This document shows, in pieces, positions 31,834 to 43,606 of a stretch of DNA of 64,000 nucleotides. Under the pieces are notes generated by a model, which was given only the letters and a program-made list of their open reading frames with translations, had not been told where the DNA came from and did not search any database. Origin of the DNA: Reticulitermes speratus (lineage: Eukaryota; Arthropoda; Insecta; Blattodea; Rhinotermitidae). The position numbers and the translations under genes are program-made. Within the stretch, counting starts at the first letter, position 1. Each line of letters begins with the position of its first letter. The stretch is from contig JAJKFL010000427.1 in the NCBI GenBank assembly GCA_021186555.1, positions 19,740,505-19,804,504 of the forward strand, written 5' to 3'.

Positions 31834-33589
31834 CGTAGCATCAAATTTCGTGTGTTGGCATGAGGGTAATTTTAAAAGCAAACTACTGCATTACTGATCG
31901 TGCTCGCCTATTCAATACCATCCATTCAGTGTAAGAGGAACTTAGAGATCCACTTCATTAAATCACAGGCTAGAAGATTGCTTTGCTGCGAAGCAGCAGC
32001 GGAGAGTCAGCAATGGAAAATAAGCCAAGTAACATGACACTGGCAGAGAGTGCTTAACTTCTGTAGGCTATAAGCACAAAATGTCACCTTCTACTCTCAG
32101 AGACACACATTTAGAATGATAACACATTCTTTGTTTTAGGGCAAATGATTTTTAGTTCATACTCTTTTATTAACTTTTCTTCACCGAACTTATGTCATGA
32201 GGACTTTATAATTAGGACTTCATCAAGAAGTACCGAAATATTTATCAAACCTAAACCCATGTATCTGTTGCTGAGCAAAACGACTCACGCTAGGACACTT
32301 TTAATTTGCATTTCTTACGGACCCCGTTTTCAATTTAGGAAAGGGCACCGAGTATATTGACTGAGATTTTTCGTGCCCTTGCCAGTCCTTCCAGAAGAAC
32401 TTTACTTAAATCCTAGGAAAAGGCCACCACCATTTCCTACCATGTTTCTCAAGTTTCCAGTTCTCACAACTAATTTTCCAGCACTATTTTATGGTTAGAT
32501 ATTCCGTTGCAGTCTTCAATAAGATTTAATTCGCCTAATTCAATGTGAACAGTATTAATACGTCGATGTTCAGTTTCTAAATCTCGACGTGTTTCGACTT
32601 CGCTTCAAGAGAGTAACTAAACAGTCAATGTAATTACGTAATATAGTCAACGGTTATGTGTATTCAAATCCAGTCCTTGAATATGACATCGAATGAAGTC
32701 GAAACATGTTGAGAATAAAACATGAATATTAACCTATTAACTAGCATTTTTCTCAGCTGCATTAGACGGAACAAGACATGTAACTTCAATTTTTAATTTA
32801 TGCCAGCTTAGGGACACCATAAAAATTATTCTCAAACAATCAAATAAAATACAGATCCTGTAGTTCGAAGTTTGAATTCACCGGTCACAGGAATGAGTTA
32901 ATTTTCTCTTTGTTCTGTAGTTTCAAGCTGTCAATAACCGAAGAAAAAAATTCTAATTGGAAAAGTTTTCCTTTGGCCAGCTTCGTGAGAAGATAGAAGG
33001 AAACTGGTACTGTGGTGGCTCGTTGTGTCGTGTGAGCCATCTGGTGACTTTCTGAAGGCACTAAGGCATTGAGAATGCCAGAAGAGAAACTGAAACGTCA
33101 AGAACTTTTAACGTTTCCTGTAATTTGTCCAAGTATGTCTACATAAAACTGTCATAACAGAGGTACGTATTTCTCTACACATCAATTGGCCCCAGTGCCA
33201 CTCCCTGCTATCATCGCACTTGAAACTATTGACTTCAGACACTTTGAACGTATGGTGTTGGGGTGAACTACTATGACAATCTTCATTACACGCTACGTGA
33301 AATTCGATTCATGTGAGTTCAAAAGCTGAAAGGTGTAACACACAGACAGGCACATCTATACAGAAATGGTGACATTACGCTAACAGCTAACTCTTTGAAG
33401 ACTAAATCAATGTACATTATATAAGAATAGTCTTTCGTACCGTAGAGAACACGGACTTCTTCCATTACAAAAACCAACCAATGAATGCTGCATGGCCAAT
33501 AATGGCTGTTTGTTTTAAGAATTATAAGGAACATATAAATACACTGTGTGGGAAAAAAATATTGCGTAATACGCGTATTCGCTTCGTCC
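31834..33589. other. 1.8 kb, no gene; contains a decayed hammerhead-like site
   Basis: Apart from the site at 32,671-32,725 I see no repeat or gene. A 125-codon minus frame at 33,696-33,319 runs into family E and has no known domain. Confidence 0.4.
32671..32725 (+). ncRNA. Hammerhead-like motif, decayed
   Basis: CTTGAATATGAC, a short stem II (GAC/GTC), then GAAAC-AT-GTT. The first core strand no longer fits CUGANGA and stem I is weak. Confidence 0.35.
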
Positions 33590-34000
33590 TCATGAAACAA
33601 CTCGGCCCCCACTGGACGAATTCTTAATGAAATTTGGTCTTCAATTATTTTTAGAAAATCTGTCGAGAATGTCCATATTAGATTAAAATCTGACAAGAAT
33701 AACGTGTACTTTACATGAAGACCTATGTACGTTTATGATAGTGTCTCCTGAATTCTTCTTAAAATAACAAATGTATCAGGCATAAATTCTAGAGAAAATG
33801 AGAATACACTTTTTATATGCAATAACTTTTTTCCGAAAATCCTGTCGTTTATGAGATAATGTGGAAAATTATGTTAGAGCCAGACAGGTCACAGATGACA
33901 ATATAATACTGCGCATGCGCTGTGCATGCTGGATAACTAAGGCTACAGACACATACTCAGACTGTGTAATACTTATTGCTGTTCCACGGCTAAAATAGTT
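33590..34000 (+). repeat. Dispersed repeat family E, copy 2
   Basis: Collinear with 16,075-16,490: aacaactcggcccccactg, aaaatctgtcgagaa, attaaaatctgacaagaat, tttacatgaagacctatgta, tgcaataacttttttc, cacagatgacaatataat, ttattgctgttccacggc. Identity is perhaps 75-80% by eye, so the family is old. No target duplication seen. Confidence 0.65.
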
Positions 34001-35222
34001 ATGCCAAAGTGCCCCAGTGTTTGAAGGACGCTTTTCACCTGTAACATCAACTAGGGCGTCTGTGTGTTTGAAAATCCGATTCAACAGGGGAAAGATAACT
34101 ATGAGAAATTTCGGGATACTCCAATTTAAATATCGGCGATGCTGGCAGTTTCTCAGTGACCTTGACACCCAACACGACCCCTAAAACATCACAGACTTAT
34201 TCATAACTGTCGATATACAGTACACAAACAATTTATAATTTAAACGTTTTGTTGCCACTCAAAAGGAACAGCTTCTAACTGCCCTGCAGAAATTCGATCC
34301 GACCTCATTTTCGACAGCATATTTTTAAATATAATAAATAGTGGCGTTATTATGGGTATTTTATGCGTATTTCCTTAAGTAAAGCGACTTCTATTTAAGT
34401 TGCTATGAAGCTGACAGTGCTACATTAAAGTCACAGAAATTTGTCTCACAGATGGTGATGATGACGTGTTTCGAAGATCCACCCGTCTGCCCACTGTTCA
34501 TTCTCCTCCAGTTCCAAGCAACCAAAACCGAACACTTGGCTCCTGTGAAGTTTCCTACGTGCTGATGCGTGCCAGTATTGTGAACAGAATGTTTGCAAAA
34601 CGGGAGGCGAAGACTTTGGCAGTAGGCTGGAGGAAAAATTCATAAGGGCTCCAAACAGATGCGGTGGGCGACAATACCGGCTTCTTATTTTAGTGACAGT
34701 TTTCAATTTGGTATAATTCCTTTACACAAGAAGCAAGATGTCAATAAATCACTAATAATTATTAGTTCGCAGTAGAAAGAGTGAACTAATTTATGAAAGC
34801 AAGCAATAAGTACTAAAATCTTACAAAATGCAGGCCATTGAAAATACAGTTGAGAAAAGAAGAAGGAAAGGGGGGCTGTACATTCATTGAGATGTTTAGA
34901 TAAGCAACGAACTCTATATTGACTGCCTACGTCATGCGCTCTTGTGTAGATAAGAGAAGCAAACAAACTCGCCGCTCAAACGCCGATTCGATTACAGTAA
35001 ATCGCTCAATGTTACGAAAATATTCCCAAAGCTTGCAGACTATTATACGAAAGGTGTGACAACAACATGCTATCCTACGTGTCAAAACAGTGGGGCATGA
35101 AACGTAGCCGGTAGCTCCTTAACATAACGACTAGTAGCCCCAGTTCGCTCAGTGTGTAACACAACACAGTGCTCTTCACGGAAACAGTTTGTAGCTCTTC
35201 GCCGAAACCCTTAACTACAGGA
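34001..35222. other. No recognised feature
   Basis: No family match or credible gene. Minus frames at 34,706-34,446 and 34,966-34,703 (86-87 codons) lack motifs. A boundary effect with the minisatellite begins near 35,215. Confidence 0.4.
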
Positions 35223-35978
35223 TGGCCGTCAGCTCTCCTGGACTGATTGTTGTACGCAATGTTAGCTGTTCGCCGTATCTGGAGACCTTCCTGTCCGTGG
35301 CCGTGTCAGCTCTCCTGGACTGATTGTTGTACGCAATGTTAGCTGTTCGCCGTATCTGAGACCTTCCTGTCCGTGCCGTGTCAGCTCTCCTGACTAATTG
35401 TTGTACGCAATGTTAGCTGTTCGCCGTATCTGGAGACCTTCCCTGTCCGTGGCCGTGTCAGCTCTCCTGACTGATTGTTGTACGCAATGTTAGCTGTTCG
35501 CCGTATCTGGAGACCTTCCCTCTCCGGGCCGTGTCAGCTCTCCTGGACTGATTGTTGTACGCAATTTTAGCTGTTCGCCGTATCTGGAGACCTTCCCTGT
35601 CCGTGGCCGTGTCAGCTCCTGGACTGATTGTTGTACGCAATGTTAGCTGTTCGCCGTATCTGGAGACCTCCCTGTCCGTGGCCGTGTCAGCTCTCCTGGA
35701 CTGATTGTTGTACGCAATGTAGCGTTCGCCGTATCTGGAGACCTTCCCTTCCGTGGCCGTGTCAGCTCTCCTGGACTGATTGTTGTACGCAATTTTAGCT
35801 GTTCGCCGTATCTGAGACCTTCCTGTCCGTGGCCGTGTCAGCTCTCCTGGATGATTGTTGTACGCAATGTTAGCTGTTCGCCGTATCTAACTTACAGGTG
35901 GCCGTGTCAGCTCTCCTGGACTGATTGTTGTACGCAATGTTAGCTGTTCGCCGTATCTGGAGACCTTCCCTGTCCGTG
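35223..35978. repeat. Minisatellite, about ten units of 74-78 bp
   Basis: Unit: ggccgtgtcagctctcctgg, actgattgttgtacgcaatg, ttagctgttcgccgtatctg, gagaccttccctgtccgt. Units differ almost only by loss of one base from doublets or triplets (gg/g, cct/ct, ccc/cc) and a few substitutions (e.g. attttag for atgttag at two units). One unit near 35,886-35,900 has a short replaced junction. The array ends at 'ccctgtccgtgaactgtgc'. Confidence 0.95.
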
Positions 35979-36042
35979 AACTGTGCACTCGCCAAGGCGA
36001 GGTCTAGGAGACCATCACTATTTCAAAGCAACGTTAGTATCA

Positions 36043-36316
36043 CTGGCCGCGCCATGGCTCAGGCAGTTAGTCGCCGGCCTCCCATTACGGAGTTACGGGT
36101 TCGATCCCGGGTCAGTCCATGTGGGATTTGTGGTGGACAAAGTGGCATTATGACAGGGTTTCCCTGAGTACTTCGGTTTTCCCCTGTTAATTCGTTCTTG
36201 GATAAATGAAAACTGATTATCTTTCACTTCACCTTCATCACAGTGGTTGCACAATAAGCTTTAATGTTGCGGTGCGTCCGTGGCATCTGCTGCGGGACCC
36301 TTCGCCACAAAAAAAA
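36043..36316 (+). mobile_element. SINE-B copy 6, full length
   Basis: Head gccatggctcaggcagttag, B box gggttcgatcccggg, a slightly shortened body, end block gcgggacccttcgcc and an A run. The 10-bp duplication gttagtatca lies at 36,033-36,042 and 36,317-36,326. It sits about 60 bp downstream of the minisatellite. Confidence 0.93.
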
Positions 36317-36340
36317 GTTAGTATCATAGCTTTGATCCTT

Positions 36341-36625
36341 TATGGTTAGCTCAGTCAGTGACCAGGCTAATTGGTGGACAACCCGTGGTTCTGTTCCTGA
36401 TAGGCGCAACAATTTGTCTCTTCTCTAAAACGTCCAGACCAGTTCTGGGGCCCATCCATCCACCTACTCATGGAGCATAGGGAGTTCCTTACCCGGGGGT
36501 AAAGCGGCCGAGGCGTGAGCCTGACCACTCACCTCCATGGAATGCTTTGGTTAAGAATAAGTGGAGCTGTGCTTCCACTCCCCTATATGCCTTCATGGTT
36601 TGCATAAAGGCAACTTTACCTTCAG
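36341..36625 (+). mobile_element. SINE-C copy 1, with tRNA-like head
   Basis: A-box-like ggttagctcagtcagtgacc and B-box-like gtggttctgttcctg, followed by the family body (cccgggggtaaagcggccga, ggcgtgagcctgaccactca, ggttaagaataagtggagct, ccactcccctatatgccttc) and a tail approaching the (TTTACC)n seen in other copies. No target duplication identified. Confidence 0.68.
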
Positions 36626-37019
36626 AATTAACCTGTTTCCTTACAAGAGCTGAAAATATTACCTCCCAGACGCAAAGTAAAAATATGGACTGAGGGTTTT
36701 TGAGATTCAAATCTACATGAAGTAATAATAAGATAGCCTACGAAAAATTACACAATGAGTAGCTTTGTAAATTATACTCCTTAAACATATTTTTAGGAAG
36801 ATCAAATTAAGGAGAACGAGATAGGACACATAACACGCTTGTGGGAGATAAGAAACTGACAAAAATTTAGTGGGAAACCTGAAGAGAGTGGGAGACATAG
36901 CAGAATGTGATGATAATATTAGAATTGAGCGTAATAAATGGTTGTGAGGGTGTGGATTATATTTACTAATTCAAATAGGCAATGTCTGGTGTTGTGTGCA
37001 GTAATACACCTTTATTTTA
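36626..37019. other. No recognised feature
   Basis: AT-rich; a 61-codon minus frame at 36,898 has no motif. Confidence 0.35.
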
Positions 37020-37345
37020 GGTGCGTTCACACAGTCGCCAAAATCGCCAATTATCTTCGTCGTGTCCGCCTGTTCACATGTAGCAGAGTGGCTCCCGCTG
37101 GACGTATTTCCGTGAAATCTGATGTTGTGGACTTTTATAAAAATCTGTTGATAAAATCCAAATTTGGTTAAAATCGGGCACACATATCGGTCACTGTACA
37201 TAAAGACCTAAGTAAGTTTTATTGTTACCGATGGCATTAAATCGCCATAAAACGCCCTTTTCGAGTAAAGTGGTATCAGGCTGTTAGGATAGACGAAAAG
37301 GTATAAATATTACGCGAACGCGTCAGAAGGTTACGTTATACGTAA
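37020..37345 (+). repeat. Dispersed repeat family E, subfamily copy 3
   Basis: Matches the reverse complement of 52,930-53,165: cttcgtcgtgtccgcctgt, gtagcagagtggctcccgct, ggttaaaatcgggca, atatcggtcactgtacat, taaatcgccataaa, gtatcaggctgttagg. It shares the 'ggctcccgctgg' and 'gaagacct' landmarks with copies 1 and 2. Confidence 0.65.
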
Positions 37346-38074
37346 AGTGCCTGTCTTGTTATAAAACTCTCGGACTTTTTTGAGAAGCTGAGTTTAATCA
37401 GCTCCTCAAGAAGAACTCTGTTCCTTAAAGTTTTATTTACCATGAACCTTCACTACGATAATATTGTCCTTAATCCTGATGCCCCACTCTAACTCTGCGA
37501 GACGTGTCATATAGAGCCCTTAAACATTAATGCGATGGGTACAACGGAGTTACAATAATAAGGCCTACAACGGTGCAATTAGTGTTACGACCTGGGATTT
37601 ACCGCAGTCTGCCCCCTACAATACGATTTATATACACCGGCGCCCCATTCATAATTCACAGGTACATATGACGTCACATCTTTCAAGCAACGTACAGGAT
37701 GCGCTAGCCTAGATTTTGCAGTAGTTTATTATTGAAGATATCTGTAACCCAGTCTATTGAGTGGAACTGTTTCATGAGATGTGAATCTGACTGGGGATTT
37801 GTGATGGGGGGGGGGGGGGGGGGGGGGTATAACGTCACAGGTGATCGATCTGTGAGCCGGTTGAGAAACTAATTCCTTTAGAGAGGATTGCCGCTTATGG
37901 TTCTCTTTGAAATGTCTAGCTGAAATGTTGAGCGCACATGAAAAGCAAGCTATTCATGCTTCACCCGGAATATGGAGGTTTTCCTTACGGATATCATAAC
38001 GTATAGTAAGCAATGATTGCAAGAATTATAGAAGAAACCTTTTCTCGGGTAATAACTAAAAAAATAAGAAGGAA
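37346..38074. other. No gene; 22-base G run
   Basis: A run of 22 G lies at 37,806-37,827. The remainder is unremarkable. G runs of about 13 and 15 bases recur near 38,690 and 56,089, the former directly next to a SINE-C. Confidence 0.5.
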
Positions 38075-38205
38075 AGTAAAGGTAAAGTTTTCCCTAGAAC
38101 GGACCATGAAAGCCCAGAGGGGGAGTAGAGGTATAGTTCTACTCTTTCTTTAACCCTGGCACTCGATGAGGGTGGGTTAAGAAGAAAAGTAAGGTTTTGA
38201 ATGCT
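38075..38205 (-). mobile_element. SINE-C fragment
   Basis: The minus strand reads ggttaaagaaagagtagaac, ctactccccctctgggcttt, catggtc and ends toward a (TTTACC)-type tail (tttaccttta), matching the 3' half of SINE-C. Confidence 0.6.
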
Positions 38206-38401
38206 ATTTAATCCTTAAGAAGGAAATTAAGTTTTGAAATATCACTCAAAACCTCTACCAAAATATTTGCATATCCCTTTGGCCTTGGCTACCGTAAATA
38301 TTGGCAAGAATATTTGGTGAATTTTGTAACATGTGTGCTTCCTGCTTTATGTCTGCAGTGAGACAGAAACTAACAGCAAAAACATATTCTGCACTGCCGT
38401 T

Positions 38402-38490
38402 CACACTCACCTCTATCTAGAATTGGGGCTGAGAATTAGTGGACTTATACCTCTGCTCCCCTGTATGCTTCAGGTTTAGAAGGCTAAAAT
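38402..38490 (+). mobile_element. SINE-C 3' fragment
   Basis: cactcacctctatctagaat, gaattagtggacttatacct, ctgctcccctgtatgcttca: the SINE-C 3' half, diverged. Confidence 0.5.
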
Positions 38491-38683
38491 TTTACTTTAC
38501 TTTATTACTTTACAAACGTTCAAGTATACAAAGCCGTCGTTTCGAGGAATATTCAACATAACGCTTTAGTTAAACACGTAATGAGAAGAAAAATTGCCAC
38601 TGTATTTATTATATTTTTCTCCACCCCAAAATGTTCACACCGACTGTAGGCCTTACCTAGTCTCCTATTCTATGGGTACCGAG

Positions 38684-38835
38684 GGGCTGGGGGGGGGGGG
38701 GGCTTTCATCTGGATTAAAGCGATCGTGGCGTGTAATCTGACCACTCATATCCACCTAATGCAGAGGTTAAGAATGAATGGAACTATACATCCATTCCCA
38801 CATACGCCTTCATGGTTTGCACAGGAAAAAGTTTG
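38684..38835 (+). mobile_element. SINE-C fragment after a G run
   Basis: Following about 13 G: gattaaagcgatcgtggcgt, ctgaccactcatatccacct, ggttaagaatgaatggaact, acgccttcatggtttgcaca. Body only; the tRNA head is not recognisable. Confidence 0.62.
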
Positions 38836-39284
38836 ACTATTAATTTTACAGAATAGGCCGAAGTAGGTAAACCTTGCTGTACACATTTCAAGGCAATTAA
38901 AAAGTAAAATTGTAACGTATTTCACATAACAAATTCACACTGAATAATTTAAGACGACCATAAAACAACTAATACTAATATTAATACTAATAATTCAGCT
39001 TAACTGAATTCAGTTCTTATTTCTTGACGGCTGAATTAAAAGCCAAGTGGCAAAGAGCATCAACAGTACAACTTAGATACGAAAATAAGAAAAGTGCAGT
39101 AAACAGGACACTTATGAAAGAAACAATAAAACGTGTATAAGGTTTACATGATGAATATATAGACCTAATAATAAAGAATGAATTATATTAAGAAATTGTT
39201 GTTTACTAAGATAAAAATAATATAAGAAGTCATTTATATATATTAACTACTTTAAATTAGTTATTCTATGATCTTAAATTACTA
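38836..39284. other. No recognised feature
   Basis: Very AT-rich; nothing seen before the hammerhead-like site. Confidence 0.35.
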
Positions 39285-39325
39285 AACAAGCCTGATGACG
39301 GCATAATGCCGAAACTTGTAGCTAG
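39285..39325 (+). ncRNA. Hammerhead ribozyme-like motif (type I), intact core
   Basis: Stem I AGC/GCT, CTGATGA at 39,292-39,298, C, stem II GGC/GCC with loop ATAAT, GAAAC (39,311-39,315), TT, GTA (39,318-39,320). A possible decayed tail (cgacggtgcaaac) lies about 50 nt downstream, just before a SINE-A. Confidence 0.68.
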
Positions 39326-39417
39326 ATAAAGAAACATTTTAATTAATAAATACACGAAATTGTGCCGACGGTGCAAACTTTCTCTAATGCATTGCGCGTT
39401 AAGTTATTCGTTGGATT

Positions 39418-39675
39418 TTATTTTTCTTATGGCTCGACAGCCCCTAGGGGGCCTAGGCCTCCTAATTTTTCGAGGCTTCATGATCACACACTTTTTATAC
39501 ACGTCACCCTCAGTAGGACTCCTCTGGAGAGGACCAGCTCGTCGCAGAGACCTCTACCTGACAACACACAACACTCACAAGAGACAGACATCCATGCTCC
39601 CGGCGGGATTCGAACCCACAACCCCAGCAAGCGAGCGGTCGTAGACCCACGCCTTAGGCCGCGCGGCCACTGGTG
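39418..39675 (-). mobile_element. SINE-A copy 6, full length
   Basis: Minus orientation with complete body and head (complement of ggccgcgcggcctaaggc and gggttcgaatccc). The 11-bp duplication ttcgttggatt lies at 39,407-39,417 and 39,676-39,686. Confidence 0.93.
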
Positions 39676-39686
39676 TTCGTTGGATT

Positions 39687-41215
39687 ACGTAACTAAAATC
39701 TACAAAAAGCAATGATTGAATGCTTTAAATAAAGCAAGAGTTTGTTTATGAAACAGTGTACCTTCGTACCATATAAGCAACTTTCTTCTCAATTTAAAGG
39801 TAACGAACATTAGCCGATGGGGGTTACACTTAAATGTATTTTTCATCTACTGTCAAAATTAAGAATATGTGAACCTATATCTCCACTATCGCATGCACCT
39901 TTACTACGTGGTGCTCAATCATCCACACAAAGTACTTCAGGTATCCCCTTCATTGTGTCTGGGGCAGAGAACAGGACGCGAGGCTTCTATAGGGCCTGAT
40001 TCACAGAAGGTGAACAGGTGTGTCGTGAGACAGGTTACATGTTTCCATTGCTGAATCAAGAAATAATGTGATCACCCTGTAGGACACTTTCGAAATGAAG
40101 TTTTATATGTTGATATGTAATATAAACAACATATGACACACCTGTCAGTTTCCTGTTTTCGACGTCATGGAAAACAATCAAAGAATTATCTTAGACGTCA
40201 AAATAATACAGAATTCAGCGCCATGTGTTTCAGACGGAGGACTGGAGCGTAGATATGAAAATATTGAGAAACAGATGAAGAAAAGTGTTACTTCGGGAAA
40301 TGTAAACTGCGATCTTCCAATAAGGGGTCAGTAGCATGTCACACACAGATGCAATTAAATACAACACTAGAGGGGAAAAAGTTGAGTTAAAAAGTTTTTG
40401 CACTTTATTTACACAAAACTCACCCATTCATATATATATATATATTTTTTTTTTTCTAACAGTAGGTACAGGGTGTTACTTGAAAATCTGGGTCAATTTG
40501 TCAAAATATTCTCGTGTGGTATGAAACCCGAAATTTCATTGTTCTGCATTGTTCATCGTGAAGTACTTGAACTCACTCCACACCATTATATCCAATTTAT
40601 TTTATTATCGTCTAAGTTACCGAATTAGTCTAATTTGTTCTTTTCAAAATAAATTGTGTTTCCTTTTTGCTTACACCACGCAATGCTACAAGGCCCGACA
40701 TCTTATTTTCCTTGATTTAAAAGAAGTACCTCGCTTTGTGTCTCAGTTCTCCTTACAGATCTCTTACGGTGGTTCAAGAAATTCTCTTCGGAACTTGTCA
40801 AAATTGTCTCTCAATTGTGACCCTTACAGCAAAACTGATACGAATCAAGTTCTACAGTGCGTTCATAATAGAGAACGGCAGGTACGTAAGTGGGGGATAG
40901 AGAATTGGATTAAACCTAGTGGCCGGGTAAGAACGTTAGCAAAGAACAGGAATGAAGGGACCAATCCATTTGTGTGGAGTGGCTTGGTTCAAAGCTGACG
41001 TAAGTCTCACTCTTATAACCTTGCTGGAAAGAAGCCCATAATGTATTTTGTGCAATTTTGTGTTAGAACAGCTTTCATAGATGCTATAAATAAAAGGATT
41101 AGTAACAAAGTGTTCTTAAAATAACTCAATGATGCATAATAAATAAAAAAACATAAATTTCTATAAATAAAGTTGCATTCATGCTGAGAATTTTACTCGC
41201 AATTTGATATTATAC
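39687..41215. other. 1.5 kb with no recognised gene
   Basis: Includes the longest unexplained frame of the region, 149 codons at 40,549-40,998 (plus). It has no signal peptide that I trust, no domain and no similarity I recognise. A (TA)n/T run lies at 40,431-40,456. Confidence 0.4.
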
Positions 41216-41754
41216 ATGGCACATGGGTAACGGATGGTACACATCAGACTTGCACTAGTAAGCATTGACATTTAAGCATCTGTCCCATCGTAGCACCAAG
41301 GCTTGCATCCAGGCGTGGAGAAAATCGGCGTCGAGTAACTCGATCAAGGAGGTGACAGCTTGCTTCATGTCAACGTCTGTTGCAGACCACTTGTCAGCTA
41401 GGCGCTTTTTAAGGCGTCCAAACATATGGAAATCACTGGTCCCCATACTGCCAACCCAATTTGTGACTCGTTGCAGTACTAAGGAGGGGAAAGTTATGGA
41501 GCACCCTCCCTATATTCACGAAATCTCGCCAAGTGATTTACATCTCTTTGTGCCCGCTAAGCAGCAACTGAATGGCGAGCGATTTACATCAGACACCGAC
41601 GTAAAGCAAGCTGTGAGATTCTAGCACAAGACAATGGAGAAAAGTTTCTTGTACGCTGGGATACAGACATTGGTGCCACTGTGGAACATATGCTTAAATT
41701 TTAATGGTGATTACGTGGAGGTCTGATGTGGACCATCTGATACACATGTGCCAT
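41216..41754. mobile_element. Inverted duplication of two mariner-type 3' ends
   Basis: Both ends carry the same terminal sequence inverted (atggcacatgggtaac at 41,216; its counterpart ends at 41,754), identical at 30 of 34 positions. On the minus strand 41,446-41,255 encodes a transposase C-terminus (SDFHMFGRLKK, then AWMQALVLRWDRCLNV). On the plus strand 41,500-41,720 encodes another (SPSDLHLF, LNGERFTSDTDVKQAV, then a shifted frame with GIQTLVP and NFNGDYVEV). In mariners the D of SD-HLF is the third catalytic Asp. No 5' end is present on either side. Confidence 0.78.
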
Positions 41755-42036
41755 TTATATATCGAAGTCAGTATGAAGATCTTGGTTATCAGAGGGCTTG
41801 TTACCTTAATTCTTGAAACTACTTTGTAATAACAAGAAACTGCTTTTATTTTTGTGAAAGGTTCTTATGGCAGACCAAATACAGTGGCTAAGATGTTTTG
41901 CGTGGTTTTACTCATGCCCTTCCAGCAAATTCAGGAACATTAATGTAGGCAAATCGGAAAAAAAAATTAATAAATATGGCAATGAAGATACAGATTAATG
42001 TTGTCTGAATTATGACACTGAATTGTGCGGTAAGTA
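41755..42036. other. No recognised feature
   Basis: Short AT-rich spacer with no signals. Confidence 0.35.
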
Positions 42037-42095
42037 ATTACCAACGTTTCAGAGGAAACTTCTGCCTCCATCTTCAGGGCAAAAGTACTCGTATA
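42037..42095 (-). ncRNA. Hammerhead ribozyme-like motif (type I)
   Basis: Minus strand: stem I TTGCC/GGTAA (5 bp including one G-U), CTGAAGA, T, stem II GAGG/CCTC with about 10 nt between, GAAAC, GTT directly. One unpaired base sits on each side of stem II. The core is complete. Confidence 0.6.
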
Positions 42096-42470
42096 ACCCT
42101 GATATTACACAAAATGTTTTCGTATTCCTTAGACATATACTGTTCTTGCACAAAATATATCGGTTGGTTCAGGGACTACGGGGAATCTTACGAGTAAGAA
42201 AGGGAAGATTAGAGAAAAGCAAGAAGAGGATAAAAGTGAGTTTGATGGAGCACTGGAAGAAAAATTGATACGTTTGAGGCAATTCCTTTTAATCTGCTCA
42301 TATAACTGAATAGAAGTGAATAAAGACGAATCGTGGTCGTCCGGAATAGCGTGTAGCTCAAGCTGGAAGATTAATTCGTTAAAGCCCAATGGTAATTACA
42401 TGTACCACCTAGTGCAACATTATAAAGCTTTGCATTTTGCAATGCATTTACATGTACCCTATAGTTCTCA
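42096..42470. other. No recognised feature
   Basis: Nothing recognised; opposed short frames near 42,129-42,389 only. Confidence 0.35.
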
Positions 42471-42474
42471 GAAT

Positions 42475-42620
42475 AAACAGCCCTTTCCAGGTGGTAAAGC
42501 GGTGGGAGCGTGGTGTTATATAGCCACCCCCATCTAGCGCCGAAGTTATGCGTGAATAAAGACGTCTACCCCACCTCTGTGTGCCAGTCAGAGCATGTTC
42601 AGCTGTGACCTTTACCTCTA
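42475..42620 (+). mobile_element. SINE-C fragment with (TTTACC) tail
   Basis: ccaggtggtaaagcggtggg, ccccatctagcgccgaagtt, taccccacctctgtgtgcc, ending gtgacctttacctctaccat. Body plus tail; the head is missing or eroded. Confidence 0.62.
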
Positions 42621-43354
42621 CCATTTCCCTGAGCAGTGTTCATTGATTTCCTCTGTAATGGAGAAGGACTGTGTTTATTGAGAGGCAGGTAGTGGGTTTA
42701 AGTATTCTTTACACAAAATTCAATCTTCAAAGGATTAAACAAACCTAAGAGGATCCATGCTAACAATAGGGGCTTAATTTATGTAAACATAATTTGGCTT
42801 TGAAATCACACGTTTTGTTACCTGGTTTGAATTATTCAGGCTCGGCAAACAACCCTCAGGTCGGAGCATAGGGAATGTTCAAATTTGCGATTAAATTAGA
42901 AGGCAAACAGCAGGTGAAATGAACACAGAACATACTGAAATCAAGATAACGTGAATAGCATAAGACTTTCGTGATTACTTTCTGAAGTAGATATGGTCGA
43001 TACATAGATATATGTCGAAAAGTAATGCTTAGTTTTCCGCTTCGCAATTCCGTACGCTAAAGAGCAGAGAGTTCTCAGCAGAAGACATAAATCCTACTTT
43101 ATATTGCATAGGTGTTGTATCCGGCCAGGGTCCGTAGTTCAAGTCTCGCTCGTACTGAGTTTCAAAACGATGAGACGATGAACTTGTTGTTTGGCTCTTA
43201 CCCAGTTTATGTAATAACATACAAATTCCAAATTGCATTATTCAAAATTTTGAATGCGCGGAGGGTTTAAACATCTAATTGCTGCCCGCACTTACGGCTT
43301 TTACGTCATTAGGATGGGTAGAGGTCTAACACGCCTCATTTCGAAATCTGCGCT
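42621..43354. other. No recognised feature
   Basis: AT-rich spacer; a 69-codon minus frame at 43,238 has no motif. Confidence 0.35.
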
Positions 43355-43545
43355 CTTCTGGGATATTACACAGCGTTGAGTCGCTGTCAAGAAGTCCAAG
43401 GATACTTGGACTTCTTGACCCTTGAAGACGGTACCGAGAGGTTTTCCCGAAACGTCGGTACAGAACTATGACTCAACGCTACGTAATATCCCAGAAGAGC
43501 GAAGATCGCATCTATGTCGCGACGGAAGCTTAAATCTAAATTCAC
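43355..43545. repeat. Hammerhead-bearing family B, copy 2 (foldback)
   Basis: Outer arms (gcgctcttctgggatattac at about 43,350 and its complement at about 43,478-43,500) are inverted, and an inner 15-bp hairpin (gtcaagaagtccaag/cttggacttcttgac) lies at 43,386-43,419. The plus strand then has CTTGAAGA (one extra T in the core), a weak stem II, CGAAACGTCGG and the family's 3' block gcgacggaagct. It has the architecture of the copies at 47,655 and 51,805. Confidence 0.68.
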
Positions 43546-43606
43546 TTCCACTAAAGGCGTAAAATCTCTTCCTTGTTATAGTGACAGCTGTAGTGACGCC
43601 GGTGTT

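Noticed and set aside
35223-35978. CRISPR-like array
   Set aside because: Units abut without unique spacers, and the genome is eukaryotic; it is a minisatellite.
40549-40998. A 149-codon frame as a host gene
   Set aside because: No domain, no family resemblance, AT-driven composition and no supporting exon signals. Left as unexplained sequence.
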